Shown: positions 50,301-59,673, counted from the stretch's first letter. The stretch: DNA of 64,000 nucleotides from Streptomyces violens (GCF_000717745.1 NZ_JOBH01000008.1:62001-126000), one strand, 5' to 3'. Made by a program: numbers and translations. Notes: generated from the letters alone by a model not told the origin.

Positions 50301-50320
50301 ACACAGGGGGGCGCAGCGAT

Positions 50321-51472
50321 ATGCGGGAACCGGTGGATCTCAGGCGGCAGCGGATCTTGGGCGTGGTGAGGTCGCGCGGTGCGGTGCGCGTCGGTGATCT
50401 CGCGGCCGAGCTGGAGGTTTCGGTGGTCACCGTGCGCCGGGACGTCGAGGAGCTGGCCCGCGCGGGGCAGCTGCGGCGCGGGCACGGAGTGGTGCGTTCG
50501 ATCGTGCCGGTCGAGGAGGCCGGGGCGGTGGGAGCCGCGGCCGGTGTGCCGAGGGCGCGGCCGGGTGAGGACGGTGCCGCGATAGGGCTGGTGGTGCCCG
50601 AGCGGCACTCGTACCTCTTCGAGATCCTGCACGGTGCGCGCACGGTGCTGGAGGAGGCCGGCATGCGGATCGCGCTGCACATCGCGCCCGCGGTGTCCGG
50701 TGGCGAACGCCCCATGGTGGAGCAGGCGTTGGCGAGTGGTGTGCAGGGCCTGCTGATCGCGCCGCGCTGGCGCGGGCTGGGCGCCGAGGAGGCGGACTAC
50801 GGCTGGCTCGGCTCGCTGGAGGTACCGACCGTACTGATGGAGCGCCGCCCGCGGCCCGGCAGCGCGCTGCACGCGCTCGATTCCGTGTGCTCCGACCACT
50901 GGTACGGCGTCCATCTCGCCGTCGAGCACCTGATCTCGTTGGGGCACCGGCGGATCGTCCTGGGCGCCCGGGACGACAGCCCCACGGCCCGGGCGGTGCG
51001 CGCGGCGTTCGCCGCGATCGCGGCGGAGCGGGCGGAGGTCGAGGACTGGGCGGTGACACTGAGTTCGCCGACCGCCGTGCCGGAGCCGGCGGAACGGCCC
51101 CGGTCGGAGTCCGCGGCGGAACCGACGCCCGACGTCCTCGACCTCCTCCGCGCACGCGGCGCCACCGCCGCCGTCCTGCACGGAGACGTGGACGCGCTGA
51201 TGCTGGTCCAGCGGTTCCAGGAGGCCGGGATACGGGTGCCGGAGGACTTCTCCGTGGTGGCGTACGACGATGTCGTCGCGGCGCTGGGCAGTACTCCGCT
51301 GACCGCGGTGGCGCCGCCCAAGACGGAGGTGGGGCGGGCGGCGGCCGAGCTGCTGCTGCACCGGCTGCGGCGGCCTGCCGGGGAGCGCCCGGCACCCGTA
51401 CGGCGTATCGAGCTGCTGCCGGATCTGCAGGTACGCGGGTCGACCGGGCCGGTGAGCGAGGCTGGTGAGTGA
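50321..51472 (+). CDS. DeoR-type HTH fused to LacI-type sugar sensor
   Basis: 383 aa. The N-terminus is a DeoR winged helix (DLRRQRILGVVRSRGAVRVGDLAAELEVSVVTVRRDVEELARAGQLRRGHG), not the LacI HTH. It is followed from about residue 85 by a periplasmic-binding-type sensor as in LacI/GalR proteins: AAIGLVVPERHSYLFEILHGARTVL, VQGLLIAPRWRG, DSVCSDHWYGVHLAVEHLISLGHRRIVL, FSVVAYDDVVAALGSTPLT. This mixed architecture is found in a group of actinobacterial sugar-operon regulators. It should bind the AACGATCAAACGC-type sites on both sides of its gene and release them on binding the sugar imported by the next operon. Confidence 0.9.
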   Translation: MREPVDLRRQRILGVVRSRGAVRVGDLAAELEVSVVTVRRDVEELARAGQLRRGHGVVRSIVPVEEAGAVGAAAGVPRARPGEDGAAIGLVVPERHSYLFEILHGARTVLEEAGMRIALHIAPAVSGGERPMVEQALASGVQGLLIAPRWRGLGAEEADYGWLGSLEVPTVLMERRPRPGSALHALDSVCSDHWYGVHLAVEHLISLGHRRIVLGARDDSPTARAVRAAFAAIAAERAEVEDWAVTLSSPTAVPEPAERPRSESAAEPTPDVLDLLRARGATAAVLHGDVDALMLVQRFQEAGIRVPEDFSVVAYDDVVAALGSTPLTAVAPPKTEVGRAAAELLLHRLRRPAGERPAPVRRIELLPDLQVRGSTGPVSEAGE

Positions 51473-51504
51473 CCGTCAGAAGCGGCCCCGTCCGCACGCA
51501 ATGA

Positions 51505-51517
51505 GCGTTTGATCGTT
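51505..51517. promoter_or_regulatory. Candidate operator copy 2 of the sugar ABC locus
   Basis: GCGTTTGATCGTT, the exact reverse complement of 50288-50300, 86 nt before the binding-protein start. A half copy, TGATCGGT, follows at 51529. The surrounding sequence is AT-rich and suits a promoter. Confidence 0.65.
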
Positions 51518-51603
51518 TCATTTTCTTCTGATCGGTCTATTGACCGGGTTGTGTTGCGCCGATCACTATTCCCGTGTCCCGAAACGAGCCGCGGGAGGCA
51601 CGC

Positions 51604-52944
51604 ATGCCCGGTCGACAGAGCCGTCGTTCCGTACTCGCGGCGCTCGCCGCCCTGTCCCTGTCCGGCGTGAGCGCCTGCACCGGCAGCGGCGGCAGCCAGC
51701 CGCGCACCACCGGAAAGAGATCCAAGAAGACCACACGCATCACCTTCTGGTCCGCCCTGCGCGGCAGCCAGGAGGTGGTGGACGAGTTCAACCGTACGCA
51801 CGACCACATCCAGGTGGACTTCCAGCAGGTCCCGTCCGGCGCGCTCGGCGGCTACGCCAAGCTGAGCAACGCCGCCCGCGCCGGTAACGCGCCGGACGTC
51901 GCCACCATCGAGTATCCCCAGGTCCCCGGCTTCGCCATCGACGGCGTCGCCCGCGACATCACCGATCTCGTCGACGACGGACTGCGCGACAAGCTGCTGC
52001 CGCAGGCCCTCGAACTGACCACCTTCGACCGCCGGGTCTTCAGCGTCCCGCTGGACATCGAGCCGATGGTGTTGCATTACCGCAAAGACCTCTTCAGGAA
52101 GTACGGCATCGACGTCCCGACCACGTGGGACGAGTTCGAGGAGGCCGCGCTGCTGGCACGGAAGCGCGCACCGGACCGTCATCTGTCGCTGTTCCCCACC
52201 GACGGCATGACGCAGTTCGCCGCGTTCTCCTGGCAGGCGGGCGCCCGCTGGTTCGACACTTCCCAGGGTGCCTGGAACGTCTCCATGGCCGATGCGCCCA
52301 CCCGGCGGGTGGCGCGCTACTGGCAGCGGCTGGCGGACCAGGACCTGGTCGCCAGGTTCAACACCGACGGCAATCGCTTCCCCGCCGCGATCGGGCAGGG
52401 CCGGATCCTCAGCCGGCTGCACGGCGCCTGGGACGCGGGCGCGCAGATGAACGCCCACCCGGGGCAGGCGGGCAAGTGGGCGGTCGCGCCGCTCCCCCAG
52501 TGGGACACCCGGCGGCCGGTGAGCGCCACCCACGGTGGGTCCACGTTCGCCGTCACCAAGGACTGCCGGAATCCCGAAGCCGCGATGGAGTTCATCAGCT
52601 GGCAGGTCACCCACCCGGATGCGTTGCGTGCCCGGCTGTCCAGCGGTACGAGCAGCCAGTTCCCCGCCGCGCCCGGCCTGATCGAGGTGGGTCGCAAGGC
52701 GTTCGACCGCCGCTACTACTCGGGCCAGGACATCTACGCGCTCTTCCGCGAGCAGGCCGAGCTCATAGACGACCGGTGGACGTGGGGGCCGCGGATGACG
52801 GCGACACAGAAAGTCATGCAGGACGGGTTCGCCCGTGCCGCCGGGGGCCAGGGCACGATCATCGACGCCGTACGCGAGGCACAGCGCGGCACCCTGCCCG
52901 ACCTCAAGGCCCTCGGCCTGTCCACCACCGAACGCAGCAGCTGA
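51604..52944 (+). CDS. Sugar ABC transporter substrate-binding lipoprotein
   Basis: 446 aa family 1 extracellular solute-binding protein. ATG 51604 is set by GGAGG 5 nt upstream. The signal has RR in QSRRSVLAALAALSLSGVSAC, with lipobox VSAC, so it is a lipoprotein, possibly Tat-exported. Mature features: TRITFWSALRGSQEVVDEFNR, APDVATIEYPQVPGFA, FSVPLDIEPMVLHYRKDLF, YGIDVPTTWDEFEEAA and GGSTFAVTKDCRNPEAAMEFISW. All are typical of maltose/oligosaccharide-binding proteins. It is the first gene of a transport operon with two permeases and no ATPase, so a shared MsiK-type ATPase is expected elsewhere. Confidence 0.93.
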   Translation: MPGRQSRRSVLAALAALSLSGVSACTGSGGSQPRTTGKRSKKTTRITFWSALRGSQEVVDEFNRTHDHIQVDFQQVPSGALGGYAKLSNAARAGNAPDVATIEYPQVPGFAIDGVARDITDLVDDGLRDKLLPQALELTTFDRRVFSVPLDIEPMVLHYRKDLFRKYGIDVPTTWDEFEEAALLARKRAPDRHLSLFPTDGMTQFAAFSWQAGARWFDTSQGAWNVSMADAPTRRVARYWQRLADQDLVARFNTDGNRFPAAIGQGRILSRLHGAWDAGAQMNAHPGQAGKWAVAPLPQWDTRRPVSATHGGSTFAVTKDCRNPEAAMEFISWQVTHPDALRARLSSGTSSQFPAAPGLIEVGRKAFDRRYYSGQDIYALFREQAELIDDRWTWGPRMTATQKVMQDGFARAAGGQGTIIDAVREAQRGTLPDLKALGLSTTERSS

Positions 52945-52981
52945 CCAACCGTCAGAGAGCATCAGAGAGGCAGGTGACACC

Positions 52982-53965
52982 ATGACCACGACCACCACCG
53001 GCACGGACACCGTCGCACTTCCGCGCCGGACCGCTCCCCTGTCGTCCGCCGACCAGCGGCGCGGGGCCCGCAGACGCCGGCTCGGCGCGTGCGGCGTGCT
53101 GATGACGCCGTTCTTCGTCCTGCTCGTGACGGTCTTCCTCATCCCCGTCGGTACCGCCGTGTGGCTGAGCTTCTTCGGCGCCGACCAGCCGGGACTCGGG
53201 TTCGGCCCGGAGCGGACCGTCTTCGTCGGGCTGCGCAGTTACGCGGCGGTCCTCACCGACCCGACCTTCCTCGGCGGCCTCGGCACGGTCGCCGCGTACT
53301 GCCTGTTCTACATCCCGCTGATGGTGGTGTGCGCCCTGGCGCTCGCCCTGCTGCTGGACTCGGGCGTGGTGCGGCTGCGGGCGTGGGCGCAGCTCGCGCT
53401 GTTCCTGCCGCACGCCGTGCCCGGCATCATCGCCGCGATCATCTGGCTGTACCTCTACACGCCCGGCATCAGCCCGGTGATCGAACTGCTGGCACGCGGC
53501 GACATCACCGTCGACTTCCTGGGCGTCCACACGGTCCTGCCCTCGATCGTGAACATCGCGGTGTGGAGCAACCTCGGCTACAACACCATCATCTTCTACG
53601 CCGCGCTGCAGGCCGTCCCGCGCGAGGTGATCGAAGCCTCGGTGGTCGACGGCGCGGGGCCGGTACGCACCGCCCTGCAGGTCAAGACCCCGCTGGTGCG
53701 CTCCTCGATCGTGATGGTCGCGATGTTCACACTGATCTGGGGACTGCAGCTGTTCACCGAGCCGATGCTGCTCGGCCAGCAGACCCCGATGATCAACTCG
53801 CGCTTCACCCCGAGCATGTACATCTACGACGCCGCCTTCAACCGCAACAACTACAGCCTGGCGGCGGCCGCCTCGGTGATCCTGCTCCTCTTCACCATCG
53901 CCCTGTCCTACGGCGTGACCCGCTGGACGAACCGGTCCGCCGAGAAGCAGGAGGCCGCCCGATGA
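52982..53965 (+). CDS. Sugar ABC transporter permease 1 (MalF type)
   Basis: 327 aa with six transmembrane segments. The N-terminal cytoplasmic extension (about 40 residues) leads into LMTPFFVLLVTVFLIPVGTAVW; the EAA loop EASVVDGAGPVRTALQVKTPLV, contacting the ATPase, is conserved with the expected position of Gly. It pairs with the next permease, whose ATG overlaps its stop (ATGA). Confidence 0.92.
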   Translation: MTTTTTGTDTVALPRRTAPLSSADQRRGARRRRLGACGVLMTPFFVLLVTVFLIPVGTAVWLSFFGADQPGLGFGPERTVFVGLRSYAAVLTDPTFLGGLGTVAAYCLFYIPLMVVCALALALLLDSGVVRLRAWAQLALFLPHAVPGIIAAIIWLYLYTPGISPVIELLARGDITVDFLGVHTVLPSIVNIAVWSNLGYNTIIFYAALQAVPREVIEASVVDGAGPVRTALQVKTPLVRSSIVMVAMFTLIWGLQLFTEPMLLGQQTPMINSRFTPSMYIYDAAFNRNNYSLAAAASVILLLFTIALSYGVTRWTNRSAEKQEAAR

Positions 53966-54822
53966 CCACCACCTCCGCAGCGCTGCGCCCCCGGCTGCTC
54001 GGCCGGACCGCCGTGAACACCGTCGTCGGCGTGTGCGTGCTGTACACCCTGCTGCCCGTCCTGTGGCTGGTGCTGGCCGCCACCAAGAACCGCGACGCGC
54101 TCTTCAGCAGCGAACTGCTGTCCCTCGGCGACTTCTCCTTCTTCGCCAATCTGGGCGAGCTGTTCGCCATGGACGGCGGGCTGTTCAGCCGGTGGTACGG
54201 CAACAGCCTGCTGTACGCGGTGCTGGGCGCGGCGCTCGGCGCGCTGATCAGCGTCGCCTGCGGTTACGCCTTCGACAAGTACGCCTTCCGGCACAAGGAG
54301 AAGCTCTTCGGCGTGGTGCTGGCCGCGGTCATGGTCCCGCAGACCGTGCTCGCACTGCCCCTGTACCTGATGGCGTCCGGCGTCGGGCTGGTCAACACCT
54401 TCTGGGCGGTCTTCCTCCCCGTCCTCTTCAACCCCTTCGGCGTCTACCTCGGCCGGATCTTCAGCCAGGGTTATGTGCCCGACGAGGTGCTGGAGGCGGC
54501 CCGCATCGACGGCGCCGGCGAGCTGGCCACCTACTTCCGGGTCGCCCTGCGGATGCTCGGGCCGGGGCTGGTGACCATCTTCCTCTTCCAGCTCACCGCG
54601 ATCTGGAACAACTTCTTCCTGCCGATGGTGATGCTGTCCGACCAGGACCTTTACCCCCTGAGCCTGGGGCTGTACACGTGGAACAGCTCGGCGACCGTCT
54701 CGCCCGAGTACTACCCCGTCGTCGTCATGGGCTCGCTGCTCGCGGTGCTGCCGCTGATTCTCGCCTTCATGATGCTGCAGCGCTTCTGGCGCTCGGGGCT
54801 GACGGCGGGAGCGGTGAAGTAA
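53962..54822 (+). CDS. Sugar ABC transporter permease 2 (MalG type)
   Basis: 286 aa, six transmembrane segments: TVVGVCVLYTLLPVLWLVLA first, and the EAA motif EAARIDGAGELATYFRVALRMLGPGL in the fourth to fifth loop. TAIWNNFFLPMVML and LGLYTWNSSATVSPEYYPVVVMGSL are typical of MalG-like permeases of the CUT1 group. Coupled with permease 1. Confidence 0.92.
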   Translation: MTTTSAALRPRLLGRTAVNTVVGVCVLYTLLPVLWLVLAATKNRDALFSSELLSLGDFSFFANLGELFAMDGGLFSRWYGNSLLYAVLGAALGALISVACGYAFDKYAFRHKEKLFGVVLAAVMVPQTVLALPLYLMASGVGLVNTFWAVFLPVLFNPFGVYLGRIFSQGYVPDEVLEAARIDGAGELATYFRVALRMLGPGLVTIFLFQLTAIWNNFFLPMVMLSDQDLYPLSLGLYTWNSSATVSPEYYPVVVMGSLLAVLPLILAFMMLQRFWRSGLTAGAVK

Positions 54823-54885
54823 CCATCGGTACGAGTAACCACCGGTACGACCCGTACGACCCGTGCGACAAGTCGAAGGAGTTCC

Positions 54886-55905
54886 ATGACCGAGGCGCGA
54901 CACCGGCCGCGCGCCGCGCTCGCCATGAGCCAGGACGCCGCCACGGCCGTCTTCGGCCCGGACGAGACGGCCGCCCTCGCCGCCATCTGCGACCTGGCAC
55001 CGCCCCCCGTACTCGACGACCTGACCACTGAACGGGCCCGCACGGTCCTCGCGGAGACGGAGGTGCTGGTCACCGGCTGGGGCTGCCCGCCCATCGACGC
55101 CGCGGTACTGGCCGCCGCGCCCCGCCTGCGAGCCATCGCGCACTCCGCGGGCAGTGTCCGCCACCACCTCACCGACGCCTGCTGGGACCGCGGTATCGAG
55201 GTCTCTTCGGCGGCCGCGGCCAACGCACTGCCGGTGGCCGAGTACACCGTCGCGATGATCCTGCTGGCGAACAAGCGCGTCCTGGAGCGGGCCCGCGACT
55301 ACCGCGCCACCCGCAGCCGCGACGCCTGGCTGCGCACCGACCGCTCGGTGGGCAACTACCGCAATACCGTGGGCATTTGCTCCGCTTCGCTGATCGGGCG
55401 CCGGGTGATCGAGCTGCTGCGTCCGTACGATCTCCAGGTCCTGCTCTACGACCCGTACGTGACCGAGGCGGAGGCCGCGGCGCTGGGGGTGACGGGCGTC
55501 GGTATCGAGCAGCTGTTCGCCGCGAGCGACGTGGTCAGCGTGCACACGCCGCTGCTGCCCGCCACCCGCGGCCTGGTCAGCCGCGAGCTGATCGGCCGGC
55601 TGCGCCCCGGCGCCACACTGATCAACACCTCCCGGGGCGCCGTCGTCGACCAGGACGCACTCACCGACGCCGTGACCTCCGATCGCATCCACGCCGTCCT
55701 GGACGTCACCGAACCCGAGCTGCTGCCCCCCGACCACCCGCTGTGGGACTGCGACAACGCCCTGCTGACCCCGCATCTGGCGGGCTCCCAGGGCAACGAA
55801 TGGCGCCGCCTCGCCGACCTGACGGTGAGTGAAGTGGCCCGGTGGGCCGCCGGCGACGGCTTCGCCCACCCCGTACACCGCGAAAGGCTGGCGTTCCTGG
55901 CATGA
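54886..55905 (+). CDS. 2-hydroxyacid dehydrogenase-family protein with unusual Rossmann loop
   Basis: 339 aa of the D-isomer-specific 2-hydroxyacid dehydrogenase fold. Catalytic residues are visible: Arg in LINTSRGAVVDQDAL, Glu in LDVTEPE, His in LTPHLAGSQG. The NAD-binding loop is GICSASLIGRRVIELL where most members have G-x-G-x-x-G-R-x-V; the first two glycines are altered, so nucleotide binding may be weakened. It is the fourth gene of the sugar operon, coupled by ATGA overlap to the DUF2264 gene, and probably oxidises a sugar acid or reduces a keto acid from the imported glycan. Substrate unknown. Confidence 0.87.
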   Translation: MTEARHRPRAALAMSQDAATAVFGPDETAALAAICDLAPPPVLDDLTTERARTVLAETEVLVTGWGCPPIDAAVLAAAPRLRAIAHSAGSVRHHLTDACWDRGIEVSSAAAANALPVAEYTVAMILLANKRVLERARDYRATRSRDAWLRTDRSVGNYRNTVGICSASLIGRRVIELLRPYDLQVLLYDPYVTEAEAAALGVTGVGIEQLFAASDVVSVHTPLLPATRGLVSRELIGRLRPGATLINTSRGAVVDQDALTDAVTSDRIHAVLDVTEPELLPPDHPLWDCDNALLTPHLAGSQGNEWRRLADLTVSEVARWAAGDGFAHPVHRERLAFLA

Positions 55906-57851
55906 CCGAAGTCACCGACTCCTTCCTCCAATTCCCCTCGGACGACCGCGTGTTGAGCCCGCACACGGGCTACACCCGTGCCCACTGGGAGGCCGCCGCC
56001 GACGGGCTGGTACGCGCCGCCCTGCGCTGGGCGACGCCCGGCGGGGCGCTGCTGGACCTGCCCGGGCGGCCGTCCCGGTCCGGCGTGCGCTCCGACGGGC
56101 TGGAGGGGTACGCGCGGACGTTCCTCGCCGCGGCGTTCCGCGTCGCGGGCGCGGACGGCGCGGACCCGCACGGCTTCCTGCCCCGGTACGCCGACGGGCT
56201 CGCGGCCGGCACCCGCACACCGGGCCGCGAGGACACCGAATCCTGGCCGCTGATCCTGGACCACCACATCCAGGGCCAGCCGATGGTGGAGTCGGCCTCC
56301 GTGGCGCTCGGCCTGCGACTGACCCGCCCGTGGCTGTGGGACCGCCTCGACACCGACGTACAGGACCGCACCGAGGAATGGCTGCGCGGCGCCCTGCGAC
56401 ACACCCCCGCACCCAACAACTGGTACCTCTTCGCCGTCACCGTCGCCGCCTTCCTGGAGTCGGTCGGCCGCGGCGACGCGGAGACCCGCCGTGCCATCGA
56501 CCGCGGCCTGCACCTGCTGGAGACGTGGTACCGCGGCGACGGCTGGTACGCGGACGGCGACGGCCGCGCCTTCGACCACTACAACGGCTGGGCCCTGCAC
56601 CTCTACCCGGTGCTGCACGCCCATCTGGCGGGCGACAAGGGCCTGCTGGACCTGTACGGGCCCCGGCTGAGCGAGCACCTGAAGGGTTACTCGCTCCTCT
56701 TCGGCGGCGACGGCGCCCCGATCCACTTCGGCCGCTCCCTGACCTACCGTTTCGCCGCGTCTGCGGCAGTGGGTCTCGGCGCACTGACCGGCCACACTCA
56801 CCTCCCACCGGGTGTCTCCCGCCGCCTCCTCAGCGGCGCCCTGCGCCACTTCGTCACCCGGGGCGCGGTGGGAGCCGAGGACGGGCTGCTCAACCTGGGC
56901 TGGTACGGGCCGCACGAGCCCACCTGCCAGTCGTACTCGGGCCCCGGCTCCCCGTACTGGGCCTCCAAGGCGTTCGTCGCACTCCTCGCCCCCGCCGACG
57001 ACCCGCTGTGGACGGCCACCGAGGAGACGGCCCCCGCCGAGACCGCCGACCGGGTGCTGGCGCTCCCCGCGCCCGGCCTGCTCGTCCAGACCACCGCGGC
57101 CGACGGCATCGCGCGGCTGCACAACCACGGCAGCGACCACGTCCGCCCGCACGAGGGCGACAACGCCGCCGCGCACGACGTGCTCTACGGCCGCTTCGCC
57201 TACTCGACCGGCACGGGCCCGACCTCCTCCGCCAACGCCCCCGACAACCACCTGGTCGTCGAGATCGGCGGACACTCCTCAGTACGCTGCCGAATCCATC
57301 CCCTGGGCGCCGGCGGCGACAACGACTGGGCCTGGGCAGCCTCCTGGCACCGCCCGGTGTTCGCCTCGGGCCCGCCGATGGTGCCGGGCCTGGAGGTACG
57401 CAGCGTCACGGTGGCCCGCGGCCGATACGAACTGAGGGTGCATCAGGTCACGGGCCTCCCGCACGGCGCCCGCATACACCTGACGGGCTGGGCAACGCCC
57501 CCGACCGGTGCACTGTCCTCGCAGCTCCACGGCCTGCACGGCTGGACGGACCGTGACGAGGTGCGCGCACCGCAGGGCACGGCCTTCACCCCCTGGGCGG
57601 TACTCCCCCGCCTCAGCACCACCCCCGTCGAGGACGCCGACGCAACGGTGACCGTGGCGGCCCTCGCCTCCCTGACCGGCACGGCAGAGGCGGCGCCACT
57701 GACCGATGTCGCCACCGTGGTGTCGGCGGACGCCGAGGAGATCCACATCCGGTGGCACGCCGACGACTCGGTCACCCGGATCACCTTCACGCCGATGACT
57801 GTGGAACACGGCTGGCCGGCCACCGACTCCATCGCTGCGGGCGCTGTATAG
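55902..57851 (+). CDS. DUF2264 domain protein
   Basis: 649 aa. The N-terminal 350 residues form a helical (alpha/alpha)-barrel-like domain with Trp/Tyr/His/Asp-rich loops: EGYARTFLAAAFR, SWPLILDHHIQGQPMVES, NNWYLFAVTVAAFLESVGRGD and YADGDGRAFDHYNGWALHLYP. This is DUF2264, found in bacteria and fungi beside carbohydrate genes. The C-terminal half is a beta-rich module with LPAPGLLVQTTAADGIARLHNHGSDH. The enzymatic role is not established; a glycoside hydrolase- or polysaccharide lyase-like activity on an imported oligosaccharide is plausible from fold and operon. No signal peptide, hence cytoplasmic. Coupled to the dehydrogenase (ATGA). Confidence 0.82.
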   Translation: MTEVTDSFLQFPSDDRVLSPHTGYTRAHWEAAADGLVRAALRWATPGGALLDLPGRPSRSGVRSDGLEGYARTFLAAAFRVAGADGADPHGFLPRYADGLAAGTRTPGREDTESWPLILDHHIQGQPMVESASVALGLRLTRPWLWDRLDTDVQDRTEEWLRGALRHTPAPNNWYLFAVTVAAFLESVGRGDAETRRAIDRGLHLLETWYRGDGWYADGDGRAFDHYNGWALHLYPVLHAHLAGDKGLLDLYGPRLSEHLKGYSLLFGGDGAPIHFGRSLTYRFAASAAVGLGALTGHTHLPPGVSRRLLSGALRHFVTRGAVGAEDGLLNLGWYGPHEPTCQSYSGPGSPYWASKAFVALLAPADDPLWTATEETAPAETADRVLALPAPGLLVQTTAADGIARLHNHGSDHVRPHEGDNAAAHDVLYGRFAYSTGTGPTSSANAPDNHLVVEIGGHSSVRCRIHPLGAGGDNDWAWAASWHRPVFASGPPMVPGLEVRSVTVARGRYELRVHQVTGLPHGARIHLTGWATPPTGALSSQLHGLHGWTDRDEVRAPQGTAFTPWAVLPRLSTTPVEDADATVTVAALASLTGTAEAAPLTDVATVVSADAEEIHIRWHADDSVTRITFTPMTVEHGWPATDSIAAGAV

Positions 57852-57873
57852 GCCCCTGTATAGGCTGGCGCGC

Positions 57874-58350
57874 ATGGATGTGACGGGGTGTCTTGGGTGC
57901 GACCTTCTGGCCGGGCGCCGGGAGTTGCCCGGCGGTGTGCTGCACGAAACCGCTGCTTGGATGGTGAACCACGTCGTCGGTCCGATGAATCTCGGCACCT
58001 TGATCGTCGGCCCGCGGAAGCACGTCGTGGCCATCGCGGAGCTCGACGACACGGCAGCGGCGGAACTCGGCCCCTTGCTGCGCGAGACCGCCCGTGTCGT
58101 GGAGACGTTGTGCCGGCCCGAGCAGACCTACGTCTGCATGTGGTCGCATGGCCGCGATGCACGCAAGCACCTGCACATCGCGGTCCAGCCGGTGACCGCG
58201 GAAGTGCGGGCCCGCTACGGCGGGCTGCGCTCCGAGCAACTGCAGGCCCGCATGCTGGCGGACGGTGACGAGCCGGACATCAGGGATGTCGAGCAGTTCT
58301 GCGAGCGGGCTCGCGAGCTGTTCCGAACCGGGCAGGCTCAGCGGTTGTAG
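57874..58350 (+). CDS. HIT-like protein with degenerate histidine triad
   Basis: 158 aa. N-terminal zinc-type pair CLGCDLL, then ETAAWMVNHVVGPMNLGTLIVGPRKH and WSHGRDARKHLHIAVQPV resemble the HIT fold (nucleotide hydrolases and transferases). The catalytic H-x-H-x-H block is only HLHIA here, with Ala at the third His, so the usual activity may be lost or changed. Its 3' end overlaps the convergent folA gene by 13 nt. ATG 57874 is the only reasonable start. Function unknown. Confidence 0.7.
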   Translation: MDVTGCLGCDLLAGRRELPGGVLHETAAWMVNHVVGPMNLGTLIVGPRKHVVAIAELDDTAAAELGPLLRETARVVETLCRPEQTYVCMWSHGRDARKHLHIAVQPVTAEVRARYGGLRSEQLQARMLADGDEPDIRDVEQFCERARELFRTGQAQRL

Positions 58351-58841
58351 ATGCGGATGCGGTAGCGCAGCCCGGACGTCGAGGACTGCCAGCCCTTGTC
58401 CTCGGCGACCTGCCACGTCGGATCCGGCGTCGGAGCGTACGTGTCGCCGTCCACCGTCGAGTCGACTTCGGTCACCGAGAGCGTCGTGGCGTACTGCAGG
58501 GCGGCACGGTAAATCTCACCGCCGCCGATCACCCATGCCGCTGCAGGGGCGGCCGGATCCAACGGCTCGGCTGCGAGCTCGAGAGCCTGGGCGATGGATC
58601 CGGCCCGTTCCGCGCCGTCGGCCGCCCATTGGGGATCGCGAGTCACCACGATGTTGCGCCTGCCGGGCAGCGGGCGGAATCGCGGGGGCAGCGAATCCCA
58701 TGTCTTGCGCCCCATCACCACGGGATGGCCGAGAGTGGTCGCCTTGAAATGCGCCAGGTCCTCAGGCAGTCGCCACGGAATCGCGTTGTCCGCGCCGATC
58801 ACGCCATCGAGGGTCTGCGCCCAGATCAGCCCGACGTTCAT
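58338..58841 (-). CDS. folA: Dihydrofolate reductase
   Basis: 167 aa. NADPH-dependent reduction of dihydrofolate to tetrahydrofolate, needed after thymidylate synthase. Seen: [31 protein letters not shown] (substrate loop with the catalytic Asp in PEDL), [12 protein letters not shown] (NADPH binding), [20 protein letters not shown] (GG cofactor loop) and a C-terminal beta-hairpin. The start overlaps the thyA stop (ATGA), so folA is translated with thyA. Typical length. Confidence 0.95.
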   Translation of the reverse strand: MNVGLIWAQTLDGVIGADNAIPWRLPEDLAHFKATTLGHPVVMGRKTWDSLPPRFRPLPGRRNIVVTRDPQWAADGAERAGSIAQALELAAEPLDPAAPAAAWVIGGGEIYRAALQYATTLSVTEVDSTVDGDTYAPTPDPTWQVAEDKGWQSSTSGLRYRIRIYNR

Positions 58842-59635
58842 ACCGCGACCGGGGCCTTGATGGCCGGGTGGTGCTGGTAGCCGACCACTTCCACGTCGGA
58901 GTACGCGTAGTCGAAGAGCGAGTCGGCGTGGCGCAGACGCAGCTCGGGGAACGCGAACGGGGTGCGTGTGAGCTGCTCGGTGACCTGCTCGACGTGATTG
59001 TCGTAGATGTGGCAGTCGCCGCCGGTCCAGATGAAGTCGCCCGGCTCGAGTCCGGTCTGCTGCGCCACCATGTGTGTGAGCAGGGCGTAGCTGGCGATGT
59101 TGAACGGGACGCCGAGGAACAGGTCCGCGCTGCGCTGGTAGAGCTGGCAGGAGAGCTTGCCGTCGGCGACGTAGAACTGGAAGAACGCGTGGCACGGGGC
59201 CAGCGCCATCCGGTCCAGCTCGGCGACGTTCCAGGCGGAGACGATCATCCGGCGGGAGTCCGGGTCGCGGCGCAGGGTGTCGAGGATCTGGCTGAGCTGG
59301 TCGATGTGGCTGCCGTCCGGGGTGGGCCAGGAGCGCCACTGCACGCCGTATACCGGGCCGAGCTCGCCGTCGGCGTCGGCCCACTCGTCCCAGATGCTGA
59401 CACCGTGCTCTTGCAGCCAGCCGACGTTCGAGTCGCCGCGCAGGAACCACAGCAGCTCGTACACGATCGACTTGAGGTGCACCTTCTTGGTGGTGACCAG
59501 CGGGAACCCCTGCGAGAGGTCATAGCGCAGTTGGTGCCCGAAGATGCTCCGGGTGCCGGTGCCCGTCCGGTCGGCTTTGGCTGTCCCGGAGGTGAGCACC
59601 AGGCGCAATAGGTCTTCGTACTGGGTGTCCGCCAC
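58838..59635 (-). CDS. thyA: Thymidylate synthase ThyA
   Basis: 265 aa from GTG 59635, close to the E. coli enzyme (264 aa). It methylates dUMP with methylene-tetrahydrofolate. Motifs: [57 protein letters not shown] with the catalytic Cys148, [23 protein letters not shown], and [13 protein letters not shown]. All key residues are present. Shine-Dalgarno is weak. thyA-folA is a classical pair. Many actinomycetes use the flavin enzyme ThyX instead, so presence of both could be checked. Confidence 0.96.
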   Translation of the reverse strand: MADTQYEDLLRLVLTSGTAKADRTGTGTRSIFGHQLRYDLSQGFPLVTTKKVHLKSIVYELLWFLRGDSNVGWLQEHGVSIWDEWADADGELGPVYGVQWRSWPTPDGSHIDQLSQILDTLRRDPDSRRMIVSAWNVAELDRMALAPCHAFFQFYVADGKLSCQLYQRSADLFLGVPFNIASYALLTHMVAQQTGLEPGDFIWTGGDCHIYDNHVEQVTEQLTRTPFAFPELRLRHADSLFDYAYSDVEVVGYQHHPAIKAPVAV

Positions 59636-59673
59636 GGTCGTCGAGTCTACTGGCCTCTGCACGGGCTCGATTG

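Larger units (their letters stand above)
50014..50320. other. Divergent intergenic region with two operator-like sites
   Basis: 307 nt between the MFS gene and the DeoR/LacI-type regulator. It holds the inverted repeat at 50041-50060 and the motif AACGATCAAACGC at 50288-50300. No gene supported. Confidence 0.6.
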
